Below are positions 50,101 through 61,509 of a DNA stretch of 64,000 nucleotides, piece by piece. Within the stretch, counting starts at the first letter, position 1. Each line of letters opens with the position of its first letter. Location of the stretch: assembly GCA_016785225.1 (NCBI GenBank), contig JAFBJZ010000772.1:4091001-4155000 (forward strand), given 5' to 3'. The position numbers and the translations under genes were made by a program. The notes under the pieces were generated by a model that was given only the letters and a program-made list of their open reading frames with translations, did not search any database and had not been told where the DNA came from. The stretch comes from Psettodes erumei. Lineage: Eukaryota; Chordata; Actinopteri; Pleuronectiformes; Psettodidae.

Positions 50101-53100
50101 GCTGAAAGAAGACTGTATGAGGGGCCATGAAATGAGACTGAATCAATCAGATATCTTTAAGGTTACAGTTTGCCGGAAATGGCTTATTAAATAATTTTGA
50201 GGTTTAATAGACCACACCTACACAAGTGTGTGTGTGTTGCTGTATAGCCTTTATATTTGCCAGCATGTCAAGGCCATAAAGTAGAGCAGATTCCTGACAA
50301 AAAACCTCACACTACTTACTGAATGTAGAAGAAAAGGAAATACACAATTGCTCATATAGCTGTAACAAGGAATGTTTAACTACATTTTATGGTAACATTT
50401 AACCACCCGTTTTAATGTCATAAGTACCTCAACAGTACTGACAGTCTCTCACCAACATTCATTCCTTCCGGGGCTACACTATAAGCAGACAAAAGTGCCA
50501 TCACTCCAACATTATATCTCCCTGTGGAACCTGAAGCAGTGAGTGTTTACTTCTGCTACTATTGGTAGCAGAAGCAATTACTCAAGCTGCTACATCTTCA
50601 TCTTCGATAGACAGAGGATATGTACAATTGGACACCACCACCCACATTTGTGTTATATTTTTTCTGACCGCCTCTTCCCTACTTTGAATTTATTTAAAGT
50701 GCAAACACCAGAATTGATTGATCTGGTTCGCACTTTGAACAGCACTGCAGTTTCTTTGCATCTCTTTAATGGATGCATCAAAGCATGCCCTCTCACCCAT
50801 CCACCACACACAATTCTGCTGACGCCAAGTGCATCCACTTTATGCTACAACAACAGAAATCAAAACTAAATCCATTACCTAGAGAGTATGCATCAATATG
50901 CATACCTATGACTACCTGACCTATCTATTTTTTATGATTTGGCTGTGAAAAAATGATTTGAAAAGAGTCATGCATTGAAATGATAGACTATTATTGAACT
51001 ATATGTGCATTTTCACTTCACAACCTCCTGTCAAGAATGACAATGCTGTTTCCCCACATTGACCCATGGATTAAATAAATCTCCAGGGTTGTGTGGCCTA
51101 TAACTCTATGATGGTATAAAAATCGAGGGATCCATCAGCAAGGATGTGAAAATGCCACACCTGTCTGGGAGAATAATCTGCACTGTCAGGTAACATACTT
51201 TAGCGAGGCCCACTGACAGTCAGGCAGGCAGGCTTAAAGAAAGAGAGAGCACTATAAATAAGAGTTGTGTGCTGGCGAGAATCGATACCCACGGTCTTCA
51301 TTTCCCAAGGACATCCCATCCAGCTCTGTGACTGTCCCTCATTTGTCACCCAGCAAACTTATGCAAACTTGTTCTCCTGCTGGTAGGGAAGGTGGAGTTT
51401 AACCATCTAACACTCTCACAAGTGCCAGAGAACACAAATGTATTCAATCGGCAAAATGGAATTCCATGTATCTTACACAGACACACCCAAACCCATACAA
51501 ACTGCTGATCCATACTTATAAACAACCATACATGTTATTTCTGTCTTTTATAAAGCTTAATAGCAGCCTAACAGCAAAGTGCCTGATCCGTTTGCAGAGA
51601 TATTATGGTAACAAGATACTGTATAGGATGAAGGCAGAGCAGCTTTTTGATCCCTAATTAGCAGACTGCAGGCTTGTTCAGCATGGCCGATTCTATACCC
51701 ACTGACTGCGCTGCTGCTGCACATCAGAACACCATGAGATGGCAGCTCCACTGCGCAGGAATGCCCTCAGCAATGGAGAAAGCAGGGGCATTCGGTTATA
51801 CTGTGGGGCCATGTTTTCTCAAGTCCTCAAGTAAGCATTGGCTGCACAGCTTTTGTGAATGAAGGAGCTGCCAGAGGCTAATAAATCTTCAAGAAGAGAA
51901 GTGTACGCTAAGAATTATGTGCTGTTTTAAGATGTAACATTTAGTGGCCCAACAGAAACAGAGGCTGTGGACTAATCATGACTCAGTTTGCCCAGTTAAT
52001 GTATATGTGCTGGTTCATGTAATGTACATGTGCTCATGGTACTCAATCAGGTAGGTGTGTGTGTGTGTGAGGGAGAGAGAGAGAGAGACTCACGCAAGAT
52101 TGACTGGCAAAAAAGTGAGAGACTCCCTCTGTTGTGGTCTCTGTGCTTGTTATGTTTATATGCTGATTTTTTTTAATTAATTTATTGTTTATTTAATTTA
52201 AAGTCAAGAAATAACAAATGAAAACACATTGTCAAACCTAATCCCCAGTGACATCACAGATGGTAGGAGAGGAAAGCCTGAGCCAGACCTGCTAAAGGAT
52301 TTGGGCATGTGGCCAGAAATTATCATTTCCTCAGAGACAGAAAATCTGACACTGATCTTTTGTAGCCCACCATGACAGATGAAAATATTTTAATGTGCTT
52401 GTTTTTGCTCACATGTATGTGTGTCCTGCTGTTACAAAGGCTAAATTCTGATCTAAAGGGGTATTTTTTGCAGATTAAGACCTGAACCCCATAATAAATC
52501 GGAATTAAACAGAGCTGGGGATTGGGACTGGAGGATACTCTCACTGTTTAGATGGCAGTTCGACTGAAACATCAAAGACATGTTGCCCGATGTGACTGAA
52601 TCATACTGACATAGAAACGCCTCTCTCTTCATCAGCAGAGTGCAGTGCACGAGGGAGGGACTGCTGCTGCTGATGAGCCGACAAAGTGTCACACACCCTC
52701 CTGATGTAAGCAAAATCAAATATCCTCCACTTGTAATTCTCTTTCCCGATTTTCTTTGTCCCCTAGCATGCAGATGCTAAGAGGGCAACTGGGTGTGTGT
52801 GTCCTATCCATCCCATGTCAGCAAGATTACTTCCTCTGGGCAATAATGTAACGTAACAAGGACTGACATTCTCTCTGCCCTGTGCTTTCTTGTTTCTGAA
52901 GTGAGCAGTCCGGGCCTCTGCTGATGTGTATCTGACGAGTGTGTGTGTGTGTCACTGCATGTGGAATGCAGAGAGGAGAAGGAAGGCACTGATGCACGGT
53001 TTACTACTGTATGACCTCGCTGACACCAGAAGAAGAAAAAATCCACTATCTAAAGTCTTTATCTGTCTGTAGAGGTCTTCCCACATGCTATGCAAATATA

Positions 53101-54576
53101 GTTTTGTTACAGAAAGGCTCTGCTATCAATCTATAATGTGTTTTGTTGGTGGATTAAAGGGAAGGACACAAAACATCAAGCACAGATTTATAATGAACAC
53201 TTAACCCTCAGAACCAGCCATTCCAGAGCTAAATCCCCTCGGCAGAGAAGAGCAAAAGAGATAGTCAGGGAAGGAGGTAAGCTTTAAAGGGTGGTAGTGG
53301 GTGACGTGGTGGGGAGGTGGCAGAGAACAAGGGATGAGGGAATCCGAGCTCTGTCTCTGAGCAACTTTTTATATAACAGGGAGGGAAGGGAAGACATATG
53401 GGAGGGAGGGTAGGAGGGATAAAGACGGAGAGAGGGAAGGAGGTTGTCTCTGCATAGCAGCAAACTGCACTGGGTCACCCACCCTCTGCTGCAGCTGTGG
53501 CTCCACGCCACCAGCATAAAACATTTACATCCAACAGGATGGAGGGTGAGAGAGCAAAAGAGAGAGAGAGAGGGATATGAGAAAATAATTCTTAGGAACC
53601 AAGTAATTAAGGGCTAAATCAGTCAGACATGTGGGATGGTCCAGCTTAATGACTCAGTTATTTACATATACTTCCTTACACACTCTCATGAATAGGATAC
53701 TCATTGTAGTGGATAGTGGCAGTGCTGCTTAGAATTTCTTAGACTTACACTTAGACAGACTTATTGTCATTCAATATACTCAGTATACAGAACCAAATTT
53801 CGTTCCACATGGCTCAGCAGTATAGTAGCAGCTGTTTCTGTTATAGAAGGCAAAATTAATGCATGCTGTTTGCTCAGATCAAGCATGTATGATATGGATA
53901 ATGATCTGTGTAACATGGAGACTGCTTCAGGAGATTATTAACAGCCAAGCATGTTTCTCATCTCATTCCTGGTGTTATGATATGGATACTGTCGGTTATG
54001 GTCATTATTGTAAAGACTGCAATGCTGGTAAGCTAGGCACCCTGTAAAAAGCTGAAGGTACAGGGGTTGATGATTACATAAGATAGCATACTAAAAAGTT
54101 ATATAAAGGAGGTTAGACTCTTTCTCACATTCTTATTTTTCTTATCATTGTGCTTGCCACTTTTCTACTTGTATGACCTTCCAGGTTATTATTTATCAAC
54201 AAAGACATAAATTGTCATACATAGAAACTGCAGGGAAGCAACAACAACAAGTCTTTGTCAATTGAAGTATATTATACTTAATTATACTTAATTTAACACA
54301 CAAAAACAGCCATTTGCAAACAGTGAAAGGACTTTCTTTGTTTCACATTTATAATGGTAGTATAAATGTAGTACACACTAAGTTTGCAGACTTACATATT
54401 GGAAACACAAAGCAACAAATCAGTCTAAAACAGCAATGAATGGACTGACCTAAAAAAAAAACAACCTCACCTTCTCATATGGATCAGAGTCATAGTTGAG
54501 CCCAATCCCACAGTCATCTGTAATTTCAGAGAGATCTTCATCATCAAACTCCTCCAGGCTGATGTCGTGGGCTGGC
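42489..54576 (-). CDS. mapk8ip2: JNK-interacting protein 2 scaffold, 13 coding exons, 5' exon not in view
   Basis: Cytoplasmic scaffold that tethers MLK, MKK7 and JNK or p38, and links cargo to kinesin-1 (JIP family knowledge). Exons in transcript order: 54471-54576, 49618-49857, 49438-49516, 48801-48998, 46103-48347, 45612-45823, 45043-45118, 44219-44391, 44020-44129, 43808-43930, 43321-43391, 43147-43245 and 42489-42561. Splice phases agree throughout, giving 1,267 visible residues plus stop. In order: conserved N-terminal block with DISLEEFDDEDLSEI; acidic run; JNK-docking motif RPTTLNL at visible residues 103-109; long Ser/acidic linker; SH3 at about 1028-1105; PTB/PID at about 1111-1255; kinesin-light-chain tail CPTEDIYLE. 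The linker blocks SSDPGI, MISSISETEL and SPWLLSNLV identify JIP2 rather than JIP1, as does the arsa neighbour. The first exon codon is split (final G only in view), so an exon of about 25 codons with the start lies upstream. Human JIP2 is about 824 aa, so this copy is about 450 residues longer. Confidence 0.95.
44219..45118 (-). CDS. mapk8ip2: mapk8ip2 SH3-domain exons (45043-45118 and 44219-44391)
   Basis: The two exons encode the SH3 fold: ESFGLFSC..NGEERDQTHRAVYRF, then DELELDVDDPLYVEEEEDDY, WYRGYNMRTGERGIFPAFYA. In JIP proteins this SH3 mainly mediates homodimerisation (family knowledge). The aromatic/acidic face (YRF, DDPLYV, DDYWYRG) and the FPAFYA end are intact. The intron between them has GT-AG ends. 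Confidence 0.94.
45612..45823 (-). CDS. mapk8ip2: mapk8ip2 exon preceding the SH3 domain
   Basis: Encodes 70 residues: an acidic Ser-rich segment followed by DLPFSKKFLNVFVNSTSRSS, which is highly conserved in JIP1/JIP2 just before the SH3 domain. The acceptor CTCGCAG and donor GTAAGT are good, and phases agree on both sides. Confidence 0.92.
46103..48347 (-). CDS. mapk8ip2: mapk8ip2 giant linker exon, 748 codons
   Basis: A 2,245-base exon, open throughout, encoding a Ser/Asp/Glu-rich and probably disordered linker. Islands conserved with mammalian JIP2 appear in order: SSDPGI; LSSPGSDS; MISSISETELDL; GRSSHLTNSIEEASSP; FYLPVGP; DSPWLLSNLVNRMISEG; CLYMSNPTGDIITPL; YDSMKYTLVVDENTTLELVS. Between them lie long fish-specific inserts, including about 180 residues before SSDPGI and an SPLPSPSPLPSPT-type Ser-Pro tract with possible proline-directed phosphorylation sites. 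The exon ends in a split arginine codon that joins the next exon. The open reading frames on its opposite strand are shadows. Confidence 0.93.
48801..48998 (-). CDS. mapk8ip2: mapk8ip2 linker exon, 65 codons
   Basis: Open between an AG acceptor at 48999 and a GT donor at 48800, with split glycine codons on both sides that join in phase to the neighbouring exons. It encodes a Ser/Pro/Gln-rich linker with no recognised domain. The CDTEGNRQERPE stretch resembles the CDCEGNRP region of mammalian JIP2. Inclusion rests on splice signals, phase and that similarity. Confidence 0.8.
49438..49857 (-). CDS. mapk8ip2: mapk8ip2 acidic/JNK-docking exons (49618-49857 and 49438-49516)
   Basis: The first exon (80 codons) carries HHPVCSFQDDFQEFEMI, a run of Glu/Asp, a Pro/Ser stretch and, at its end, the D-site RPTTLNL that binds JNK in the JIP family. 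The second exon (26 codons) continues with DSLNNNSSLSPKK, matching the conserved sequence that follows the docking site in JIP1/2. Both splice in consistent phase (GT donors, AG acceptors). The conserved docking core suggests JNK binding is retained. Confidence 0.92.
49858..54470 (-). other. mapk8ip2: Large mapk8ip2 intron (4.6 kb)
   Basis: The intron separates the N-terminal block exon from the JNK-docking exon. It contains a tRNA-like box B on the minus strand near 51,270-51,330 (GGGTATCGATTCTC), possibly a SINE remnant, and a stretch at about 53,735-53,870 (tattgtcattcaat ... aaatttcgtt) that recalls a common fish dispersed repeat. No convincing extra or alternative first exon was found. 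Confidence 0.6.
54471..54576 (-). CDS. mapk8ip2: mapk8ip2 first visible coding exon (N-terminal JIP block)
   Basis: Encodes 35 residues beginning PAHDISLEEFDDEDLS and ending YDSDPYEK, the most conserved N-terminal segment of JIP1/JIP2. The acceptor (TTTCAG) lies just above 54576 and the donor (GTGAGG) just below 54471. The exon opens with one base of a split codon, so it cannot be the initiator exon. No upstream exon was recognised in either the 3.2 kb up to the protease gene or the 3.3 kb beyond it. Confidence 0.92.
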
Positions 54577-55329
54577 CTGAAATGTACAAGAGACAGTACA
54601 GTCACTACATGTGCTTGTGAAAAAATGAAACTGATATTTGCAAGTGGTCTTTTTCATCAGTGGATGCCACAGAGGAGAATTTGTAGTTGGTTTATGCTCA
54701 CACACTCCGCCGTGTTCTAAAGGAAAACTACTTTAACCTGTCACACTCTGTCTGGGTGATAGTTTCATACAATGGACACAGGCAAGCTCATAAGCACATA
54801 CATCCATACTAATGAGCAGTGACACATGTCAGAGGTGCTGAATAGAAACAGCAACACATAAAGTACTGTAATGTGCAAGTTTTCTTGATTAGGCTCGAGC
54901 TCATCTTTGTCCCATTAGCAAGTCTTCTATTCTCTAGCAGTTGGATTGCACAGTGTTAATGGAAATGCTGCATTGCAGCTTTCCTATGAAGAAAAGGACA
55001 CACCACATATTATGTAATATGCAAGCTTATATCACACATTCTTATAGGGATCCTGTCGACACAATGTCATTGATCCCCTGCAGAAAAAGAGAATGTACTG
55101 ATGCATCTAAAAGTAAAATAATAATAATGATTTTATTGAGAAAGGAGAATATTTCAAGCACAAAGCACAAAGTGTTTTCCACACTGATAGAATTTTGTAA
55201 ACATCAACACGTAAAGTCAAAAGCACCAAAAAAGGGAAGAAAATAGGATAAATTTAAAAAACTTAGTAATAAAGGTTATACATATATTAATAAAGTAAGT
55301 CAGAAAGGGTCTATATATATATACAGATG

Positions 55330-56510
55330 TATGCATAGACAACACAGACAAATTGAACCACTCTTAATAAAGAGCCAGCAGCTCAATACTGAAGGTAGAG
55401 ACAGTTTTCAGTTTTATCAAAAACACCTTCTATCAGGGTACGATCTGAGCTGGGTTTCAAAAGCAGCAACACAGCCAGCTGATCTGTTGGTCAGAGAAAG
55501 GCTGTTCCAGAGCCAAGGAGCCAGAATTGTGAGGCTGTTTTCAATATGGAACCTGGAATAGCCAGAAGGCCCAGACTAGCAGACCTCAGGGGCCTCTTTG
55601 GAAAGTATGTGAGAAGCTGTGTTACTGTATTTACTCCAGGGCAAGATCTTTCAGGGATTTGTATATAGTTAGTATAGCATTTTCAAATAAATTCCAAAAG
55701 TGACTGGGAGCCACTGTACTTAAGCTAAGATTGGTGTGATATGTGATGATCACCCTTGTTTTCATGACTGCTGAATTTTGAAGCAGGCTACAGCCCAATT
55801 ATTGAGATGAGTAAACAATGCATTGCAGTAATGAAGGCAGGAAGATATAAGAGCAGATGTGGTCTTTTCCATAGTGAAGGGTAGAACTTACCTAATTTTG
55901 GAAATGTTTCTGAGCTGTCAAAAACTTTCTTAATGTGATGTTGTAGGTTCAAGTTATTATCGAGAGTAAAATTGGTTGAATTTTAAAGTGTTTTCTGGAA
56001 CAGTGATGAGAATTTCTGTCTTGTCAGAGTTAAATTTGAAAAAGTTCTGGGGCACCTAGCTTTTTATACTATAGGCTGTTTAGAGTAGCCAGTTTATTCG
56101 TGTCAGAAGATTTGGAAAAACTGTGTGTCATCTGCGCAGCTATGGAGGGAGGTGTTGATGGATTATTTGTCCCAAAAATAATACAGAATAAACAGAACAG
56201 GTACCAAGACTGATCTTTGTGGCATACCATGTTCATGAAGTGAATTCACCATCAGAAACAAAGATTTTCTTATTTTATGTATGCATGAAGTATAAAGAAA
56301 ACCAGTCGAGTCGAATGCAATGTAAATTCACTGAGGTCAAGCAATAACAAAAAACATGCCCCAGAGTCTGCAGCCATTGACTCTAAGGAGGGCAGGGCTG
56401 TGAAACTTGCAGAACCCAGATTAAAACTTCTACGAAATGGTGTTGTTTCTAAGTGCCGTAGCAGTTTGTCCAGCACAAAAGTTATTTTGGAAGTAGCCCA
56501 GAATTTTCAT
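55330..56510 (-). mobile_element. Degraded LINE reverse-transcriptase 3' half (L2-like)
   Basis: On the minus strand, with frameshifts: a MPQRSVLVPVLF block (consensus VPQGSVLGPLLF), then CADDTQ at 56121-56138 (the YADD catalytic box with Tyr to Cys), then FKFNSDKTEIL near 56,010-56,040 (consensus LNSDKTE). Next come HAFI-like remnants, and KRPLRSASLGLLAIPGS near 55,550-55,600 (consensus PLRSADxGLLxVP), with a final FKTQL-type tail. This order is diagnostic of the 3' half of an L2/CR1-group ORF2. Multiple stops show it is inactive. It sits between mapk8ip2 exon 54471-54576 and the protease gene. Confidence 0.8.
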
Positions 56511-57699
56511 TAGGTTTCTAGGATTTAAGCCAGATCTCTTCCGCAGTGGTTGGACACAAAGTCAGAGAGCTTTTTGATTGTGTACTACACCAGTAGAGGG
56601 AGTTAGTGCTTGCAACAGAAACTTGGGATAAAACTGGTGAAAAAGAAAATGCAGGCCTATTTATTTGAGGAGCTGGTGGTGGTGGTCATGTAAACAGTCA
56701 GTTACATGGAACTGACTGAAGAGTGTGATGTATGTTAGCTGCTAGCATTTGGCTACCTGGCCTGTTTGGATGGAGTGAGCCCTCTAAGCAAAGGAAACAA
56801 ATGAGGTGATGAAAAAGTCACAGCGATCAGAGTGATCCCAATGCATCTGGTCAAGGTTAATGTACAGCAAGGTGCTACAAAAAATACTGGTAAAAAAGTG
56901 ATCATGGTGTAGCTATTACAGGGCAAAAGAGTAGTTTTCATTTAAGGTTTTATAAAGTGCATGTCATTTGCAGATTTTGATTTGTAGTTCAGTCAAAACC
57001 CAACGAATCAATTTTCATTTTAATGCATTTCCTTAAGTTATGAAATATACTACATGTGATTATATGATTTTTAAGAAAACAAGGACGGATTCCTCCAATC
57101 TTTATTTTATCAGGGGAAAAGAAGATATCAAATTTAAACAACATTAACAGTCAGCATAAGCAGAACAGTACAAAAAGGTTTGATAAAATTGTGCAGTTAA
57201 GGTTCTACTGATACTGAAGCCTAGATATAACACATTCATTTTCCATTACTGGAAAATTACAGTCACCTACAAACTATTAAACTTGACCTTGGCAGCTTGA
57301 GGACATTTTCAGGGAAAGCAATCAAAAGTTCTAATTACAAATATTAGAAATTAATTTATAATTCAGACTTACAGTCATACCTCAGTTCTCAGCATCAATT
57401 TCTTAAAAGTCGAGGAAAAAAGACATATTTATTGTAACTCAAACAATTACTGTACATGGTGTGAAATTTATATAATCAGGTGAGCTGTTTATTGTCAACA
57501 TTTGGTTATTCTTATTCTTATTCTTATTCCATTCGATATATCCAACTGAAAAACATTCAAATCAGTAAATCATTGCTTTATATTATGTTAAAAGGCAGTT
57601 TTAGGCTGTTTGTGGAACATAAAATATCAAATGTACAATGTAGCTAAAGCTTTGTGGAAAAAGGCTCTGAGGGTCACCCCAGCTAAGCTGATATGAAAC
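56511..57699. other. AT-rich spacer before pgc
   Basis: No gene or clear repeat family recognised. Contains a small TTCTTA tandem array near 57,510-57,530. It was searched on the minus strand for a mapk8ip2 first exon and none was found. Confidence 0.5.
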
Positions 57700-57810
57700 A
57701 GAATTGATAACAGTTTGGCTGATATGGAATAAACCAGGTGTATATAAAGTCTGTTCAGATCCAAGCAGAGTTGTGTCCATTCAGGAGTGCTGTGTATACA
57801 GGGAGGGATC
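57700..57810 (+). promoter_or_regulatory. pgc: pgc core promoter: TATA box and GATA site
   Basis: TATATAAA lies at 57741-57748, about 65 bases before the start codon, placing initiation near 57770. A TGATAA (GATA-type) site is at 57705-57710. GATA sites are typical of gastric pepsinogen promoters (established knowledge). The motifs are seen; their function is inferred. Confidence 0.6.
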
Positions 57811-60653
57811 ATGAAGTGTTTTGTTGCTGTTCTGGTCTGTGTGGTGCTTGCTGAGGGAGCTGTCAAGTAAGGAAACTCCTCTGCGTATTTCTAATTTCTA
57901 CTTTCTTATTTGTAACATTAAAAAAATGATTTTGAGACACACTTCTAAAGTGACTGATTGACCCTCCTTAGGGTCCCTCTGCTGAAGCTCACGTCTATGC
58001 GCAAGGCCCTGAGAGAGAAAGGGATCCTGCTGCCTTACCAGGACCCATCTCTCAAGTACCAGCCCAGTGAGCTTGCAGGCTCTGCCACCATGTACATCAA
58101 CAACTACGCAGATGTAAGAAATCCCAGGTTGACCTCGCTTTGTACTTCCTTTTATTCTGCTCCTCTTTGTCTTCAATTCCAACCAATGTGTTGCCCAGGT
58201 CAATTACTTTGGAGCCATCAGCATTGGAACGCCACCCCAATCCTTCCAGGTTCTGTTTGACACTGGTTCTTCCAACCTGTGGGTAGACTCCATCTACTGT
58301 GACTCTCCAGGCTGCAGTGAGTACAAACCAGTAGGCTTTACACTACAAAAATCATCTATATGTAAAGCCTCTACGTGTAAAGCCTCATCTGTCGATCTCC
58401 TAAGAGCATATTAGAATGTGAAGACAATGTGAACTTCTCCAATGGATTTGAAGCTGATATTGGTTAAGCATACAGAGATATATAGAGAGTTTGTCAGCTT
58501 GTTTCCAAGAGAGAACAAATCGTACACACAGGATTTGGATTCCAGAAGTGTAATTACAGCCATAATGCTTATCATTTTGGGTCTTTGGGAAGGATCGGCA
58601 ACTGTGTTAGATAAAATTCAGCTCATGATTTCTGTAATTTAGTATCAGCATGACAAAAGGCTTTGCAAGGCGTTACAACATGTCTATGCAAATAGCTGCA
58701 GAGATAATCCAGATCTGTCATTTACAGATACACACCCAAAATTCAACCCTCATCAATCCTCCACCTTCAAACCACTGCGTGAGAACTTCTACCTGCCCTA
58801 TGGAGCTGGAAGCCTGTATGGAACCTTTGGATATGACACTGTCAATGTGAGTCAATCCCACAAAACAAAACCAAGTGCATCTGTTAAACAAAAGACAAGT
58901 ATTTAAGTCACCATCTTTTTTAGCTACTAGCAACTCACTTAGTTGATTAGACTGGACTGTGTCATAGGATTTGGGAGTATTACCAGAAATGAGGCATTGT
59001 CACTATCACCTAAATATTAGTTGCCGCGAAGCTAAAATATCCCTGAATACAAGTATGATTTATGTGTGTATTAGGTACTAAATTGATGAAAGACCAGAAA
59101 TATGTATGGATTTTTTACACATGGCACTCAAGACAGTTTTAACATTACAGTCATGTAGAATTAGAGGAATAACAGTAACATTTCGCACTGCAGTAGAATT
59201 AACAGAGGACTACACCATTTGTTATTGATGTTGCTGTTTAGAGTGATCTTCATCTTCACTAGGTTGTACTTTGCATCTTACTCACCATGCTGCTTGGGTT
59301 TGAACCCACAGGTTGGCGGGCTTGTGATCACTAACCAGGAGGTTGGCCTGAGCACATACGAGCCTGGTCGGACCTTCGAGGTGGCCAAGTTTGATGGCAT
59401 CCTTGGCCTGGCATACCCCTCTATCTCAGCTGGAGGAGAGACCCCCGTCATGGACAACATGATGTCTCAGAATCTGCTGAATTCCAACATGTTTGCTTTC
59501 TATCTCTCTAGGTAAAACTGGCATCATTTTTTTATTCTCCTTTACTGAGTCAAATATATTCAGTAACACATACAGGACAACTGTTACTGTAGTATATCCA
59601 CACTAGAAGCACAAAACAAATTTTCTCAACATGGAACTTTTGGAATTAAGTTTTTGTCATCTGGTTTAGGGGAGAAGCGGAGGGCAGTGTGCTTTCTTTT
59701 GGAGGAGTGGACACCAACCTGTACCGGGGCGAGATTAGCTGGACACCTGTCACTGCTGAGACCTATTGGCAGATTGGCATTCAAGGGTCTTTGCCTTTCA
59801 ACACATTATCAATACAAAATTTCACATGATCTTCTGATTGCTATTGGCTGCTTTGTGTTCTGATATGAATGCAAGATTGGTATGTGTTGTGTACCACAGA
59901 TTACAGATCAATGGTCAGGAGACTGGCTGGTGCTCTAACGGCTGCCAGTCAGTTGTGGACACTGGAACCTCCATGCTGACAGTCCCAGGCCAGTTTCTGG
60001 GGAGCCTCATACAAGCCATTGGAGCCCAAGAGGGAGATTATGGAATGGTAAGACAAATGGACAGACAGAAAGGCAAACAGATACTCCTACACACAAAAAG
60101 CTGAAGCAATCAGAGAGTAAGCCACCATTATTATTCCTTGCCTTGCCTTCTTCATCAATAAGCTGCACTGTTAAAAAGACCTTATGGGCAACAGGGGTCA
60201 AGGTCACAAAACATACTGTACTGATAAATCAAACCTCTCAAACAGTATCTCTATGCTGTCTTCATCTCCAGTATGTGGTGGACTGCAGTCGGATCAACAA
60301 CTTGCCAACGTTAACCTTTGTTATCAGTGGTGTTTCCTTCCCTCTGCCTCCTTCTGCTTACATCCTTCAGGTAAGTTCATATACATAGGTACCATAAGCA
60401 TGTATGTGTGTGGGGTCATATACCTTTCATGTACATACAATACAGTTTAGTGTTCATTTGTAAGTGAAAATTCCATAATATGCAAATTTCTATTGTCCAG
60501 AATGGACAGTACTGTGCAGTGGGCATCACACCAACCTACCTGCCCTCTCAAAATGGCCAGCCCTTGTTCATCTTCGGAGACGTGTTCCTCAGAGAGTACT
60601 ACTCTGTCTATGACCGTACTTACAACCGTGTTGGCTTTGCAGCAGCTGTCTAA
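57811..60653 (+). CDS. pgc: Progastricsin-like (pepsinogen C) aspartic protease, 9 exons, 383 aa
   Basis: Secreted gastric aspartic protease zymogen that cleaves dietary protein at low pH (family knowledge). Exons: 57811-57866, 57972-58113, 58199-58316, 58728-58846, 59312-59511, 59670-59786, 59900-60047, 60272-60370 and 60501-60653. Phases join to 383 codons plus stop, and nine exons is the usual pepsinogen count. Residues 1-16 are a signal peptide. The propeptide starts VKVPLLKL and keeps the Lys-Tyr of DPSLKYQP. Catalytic aspartates are D87 (FDTGSS) and D271 (VDTGTS); the flap tyrosine is Y130 (YGAGS). The three disulfide pairs are present (YCDSPGC, WCSNGC, and VDC with YCAVG). Similarity is closest to pepsinogen C: FGYDT, LSTYEPG, FDGILGLAYPS, GWCSNGC, PSQNGQPL. 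One oddity is LWVD where nearly all pepsins have LWVP. The intron 6 donor follows CAAGG and was chosen to fit phase. Pepsin A, cathepsin D/E and renin are less likely. Confidence 0.93.
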
Positions 60654-60984
60654 GTGTCATCAACATAATCTAGCCTGACCATAAACCTGATCAGATAATC
60701 ATGATTAAGTCTGTGTCCACTCAACACTGCTAAGAGCCCGAACCTTTGCTACATCTGAAACATCTGCCCGAGGATTCAACAAGTGGTCTGGACAATGTGG
60801 GTTTCATTTCCATTTACAGCTTTGTTGGTCTAAATTTGAAGTGCTAAATATTGCCACATACGTATTTTACATCCTCACATTTGTACAGTATTTGCAGATC
60901 TTGACAAACATACTGTGGTTGGAACTGTATACTCATCTAAGAAAAAAGTGAATGTGTCCATGACATCCATCATGTACAAGCAGA

Positions 60985-60990
60985 ATTAAA
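60985..60990 (+). terminator. pgc: pgc poly(A) signal (ATTAAA)
   Basis: ATTAAA, the commonest variant hexamer, lies 332 bases after the stop and is followed by a GT-rich stretch (ggtgcacatacttgttgc). No AATAAA was noticed between the stop codon and this point. Confidence 0.6.
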
Positions 60991-61476
60991 GGTGCACATA
61001 CTTGTTGCAAGTGATTTGATGCTTAATTTTTTCCAAATGAGCCCTTATTATCATAACAGCACAGGTCCGCCCATCAAAGGGGTTCCTCCTTTCATAATTA
61101 ACCTTGGGCCTGTATGTATGGGTTTGTGTCAAGTTACTTCTCCCAACTAGTGGCAATTTTAAATGCTTTACAATCCTGGGACATATAAAAGACATACAAA
61201 GTAACTCTGTTCCAACCTCCTGGGAATCTGACAAATGTAACACTGTTCAGGTACATGAAAAAACTATGAAGTAAACTGTAATTAAATCACAAATATCTTA
61301 TTTATCAGACAGAAAAGATAGATTTTCTTGAAGACTACTCTTTAAAATCATTGTTCTTATTATTGTTCTATGCCAAACATTGATATGGTTTTATAACATG
61401 CTGGACTTAACTCACCACTGTTATCATTATATATACATATTATCTGTTACCACAGCCTCAAAACCTTTCTACATGT

Positions 61477-61509
<33 letters not shown>

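Noticed and set aside
52630..52675. CATCAGCAG/CTGCTGATG inverted repeat considered as a miRNA hairpin
   Set aside because: Only 9 bp with a 28-base loop and CTG-repeat composition; too weak to claim.
55331..55561. Plus-strand 76-codon open frame
   Set aside because: It is antisense to the LINE reverse-transcriptase relic, whose conserved blocks read on the minus strand.
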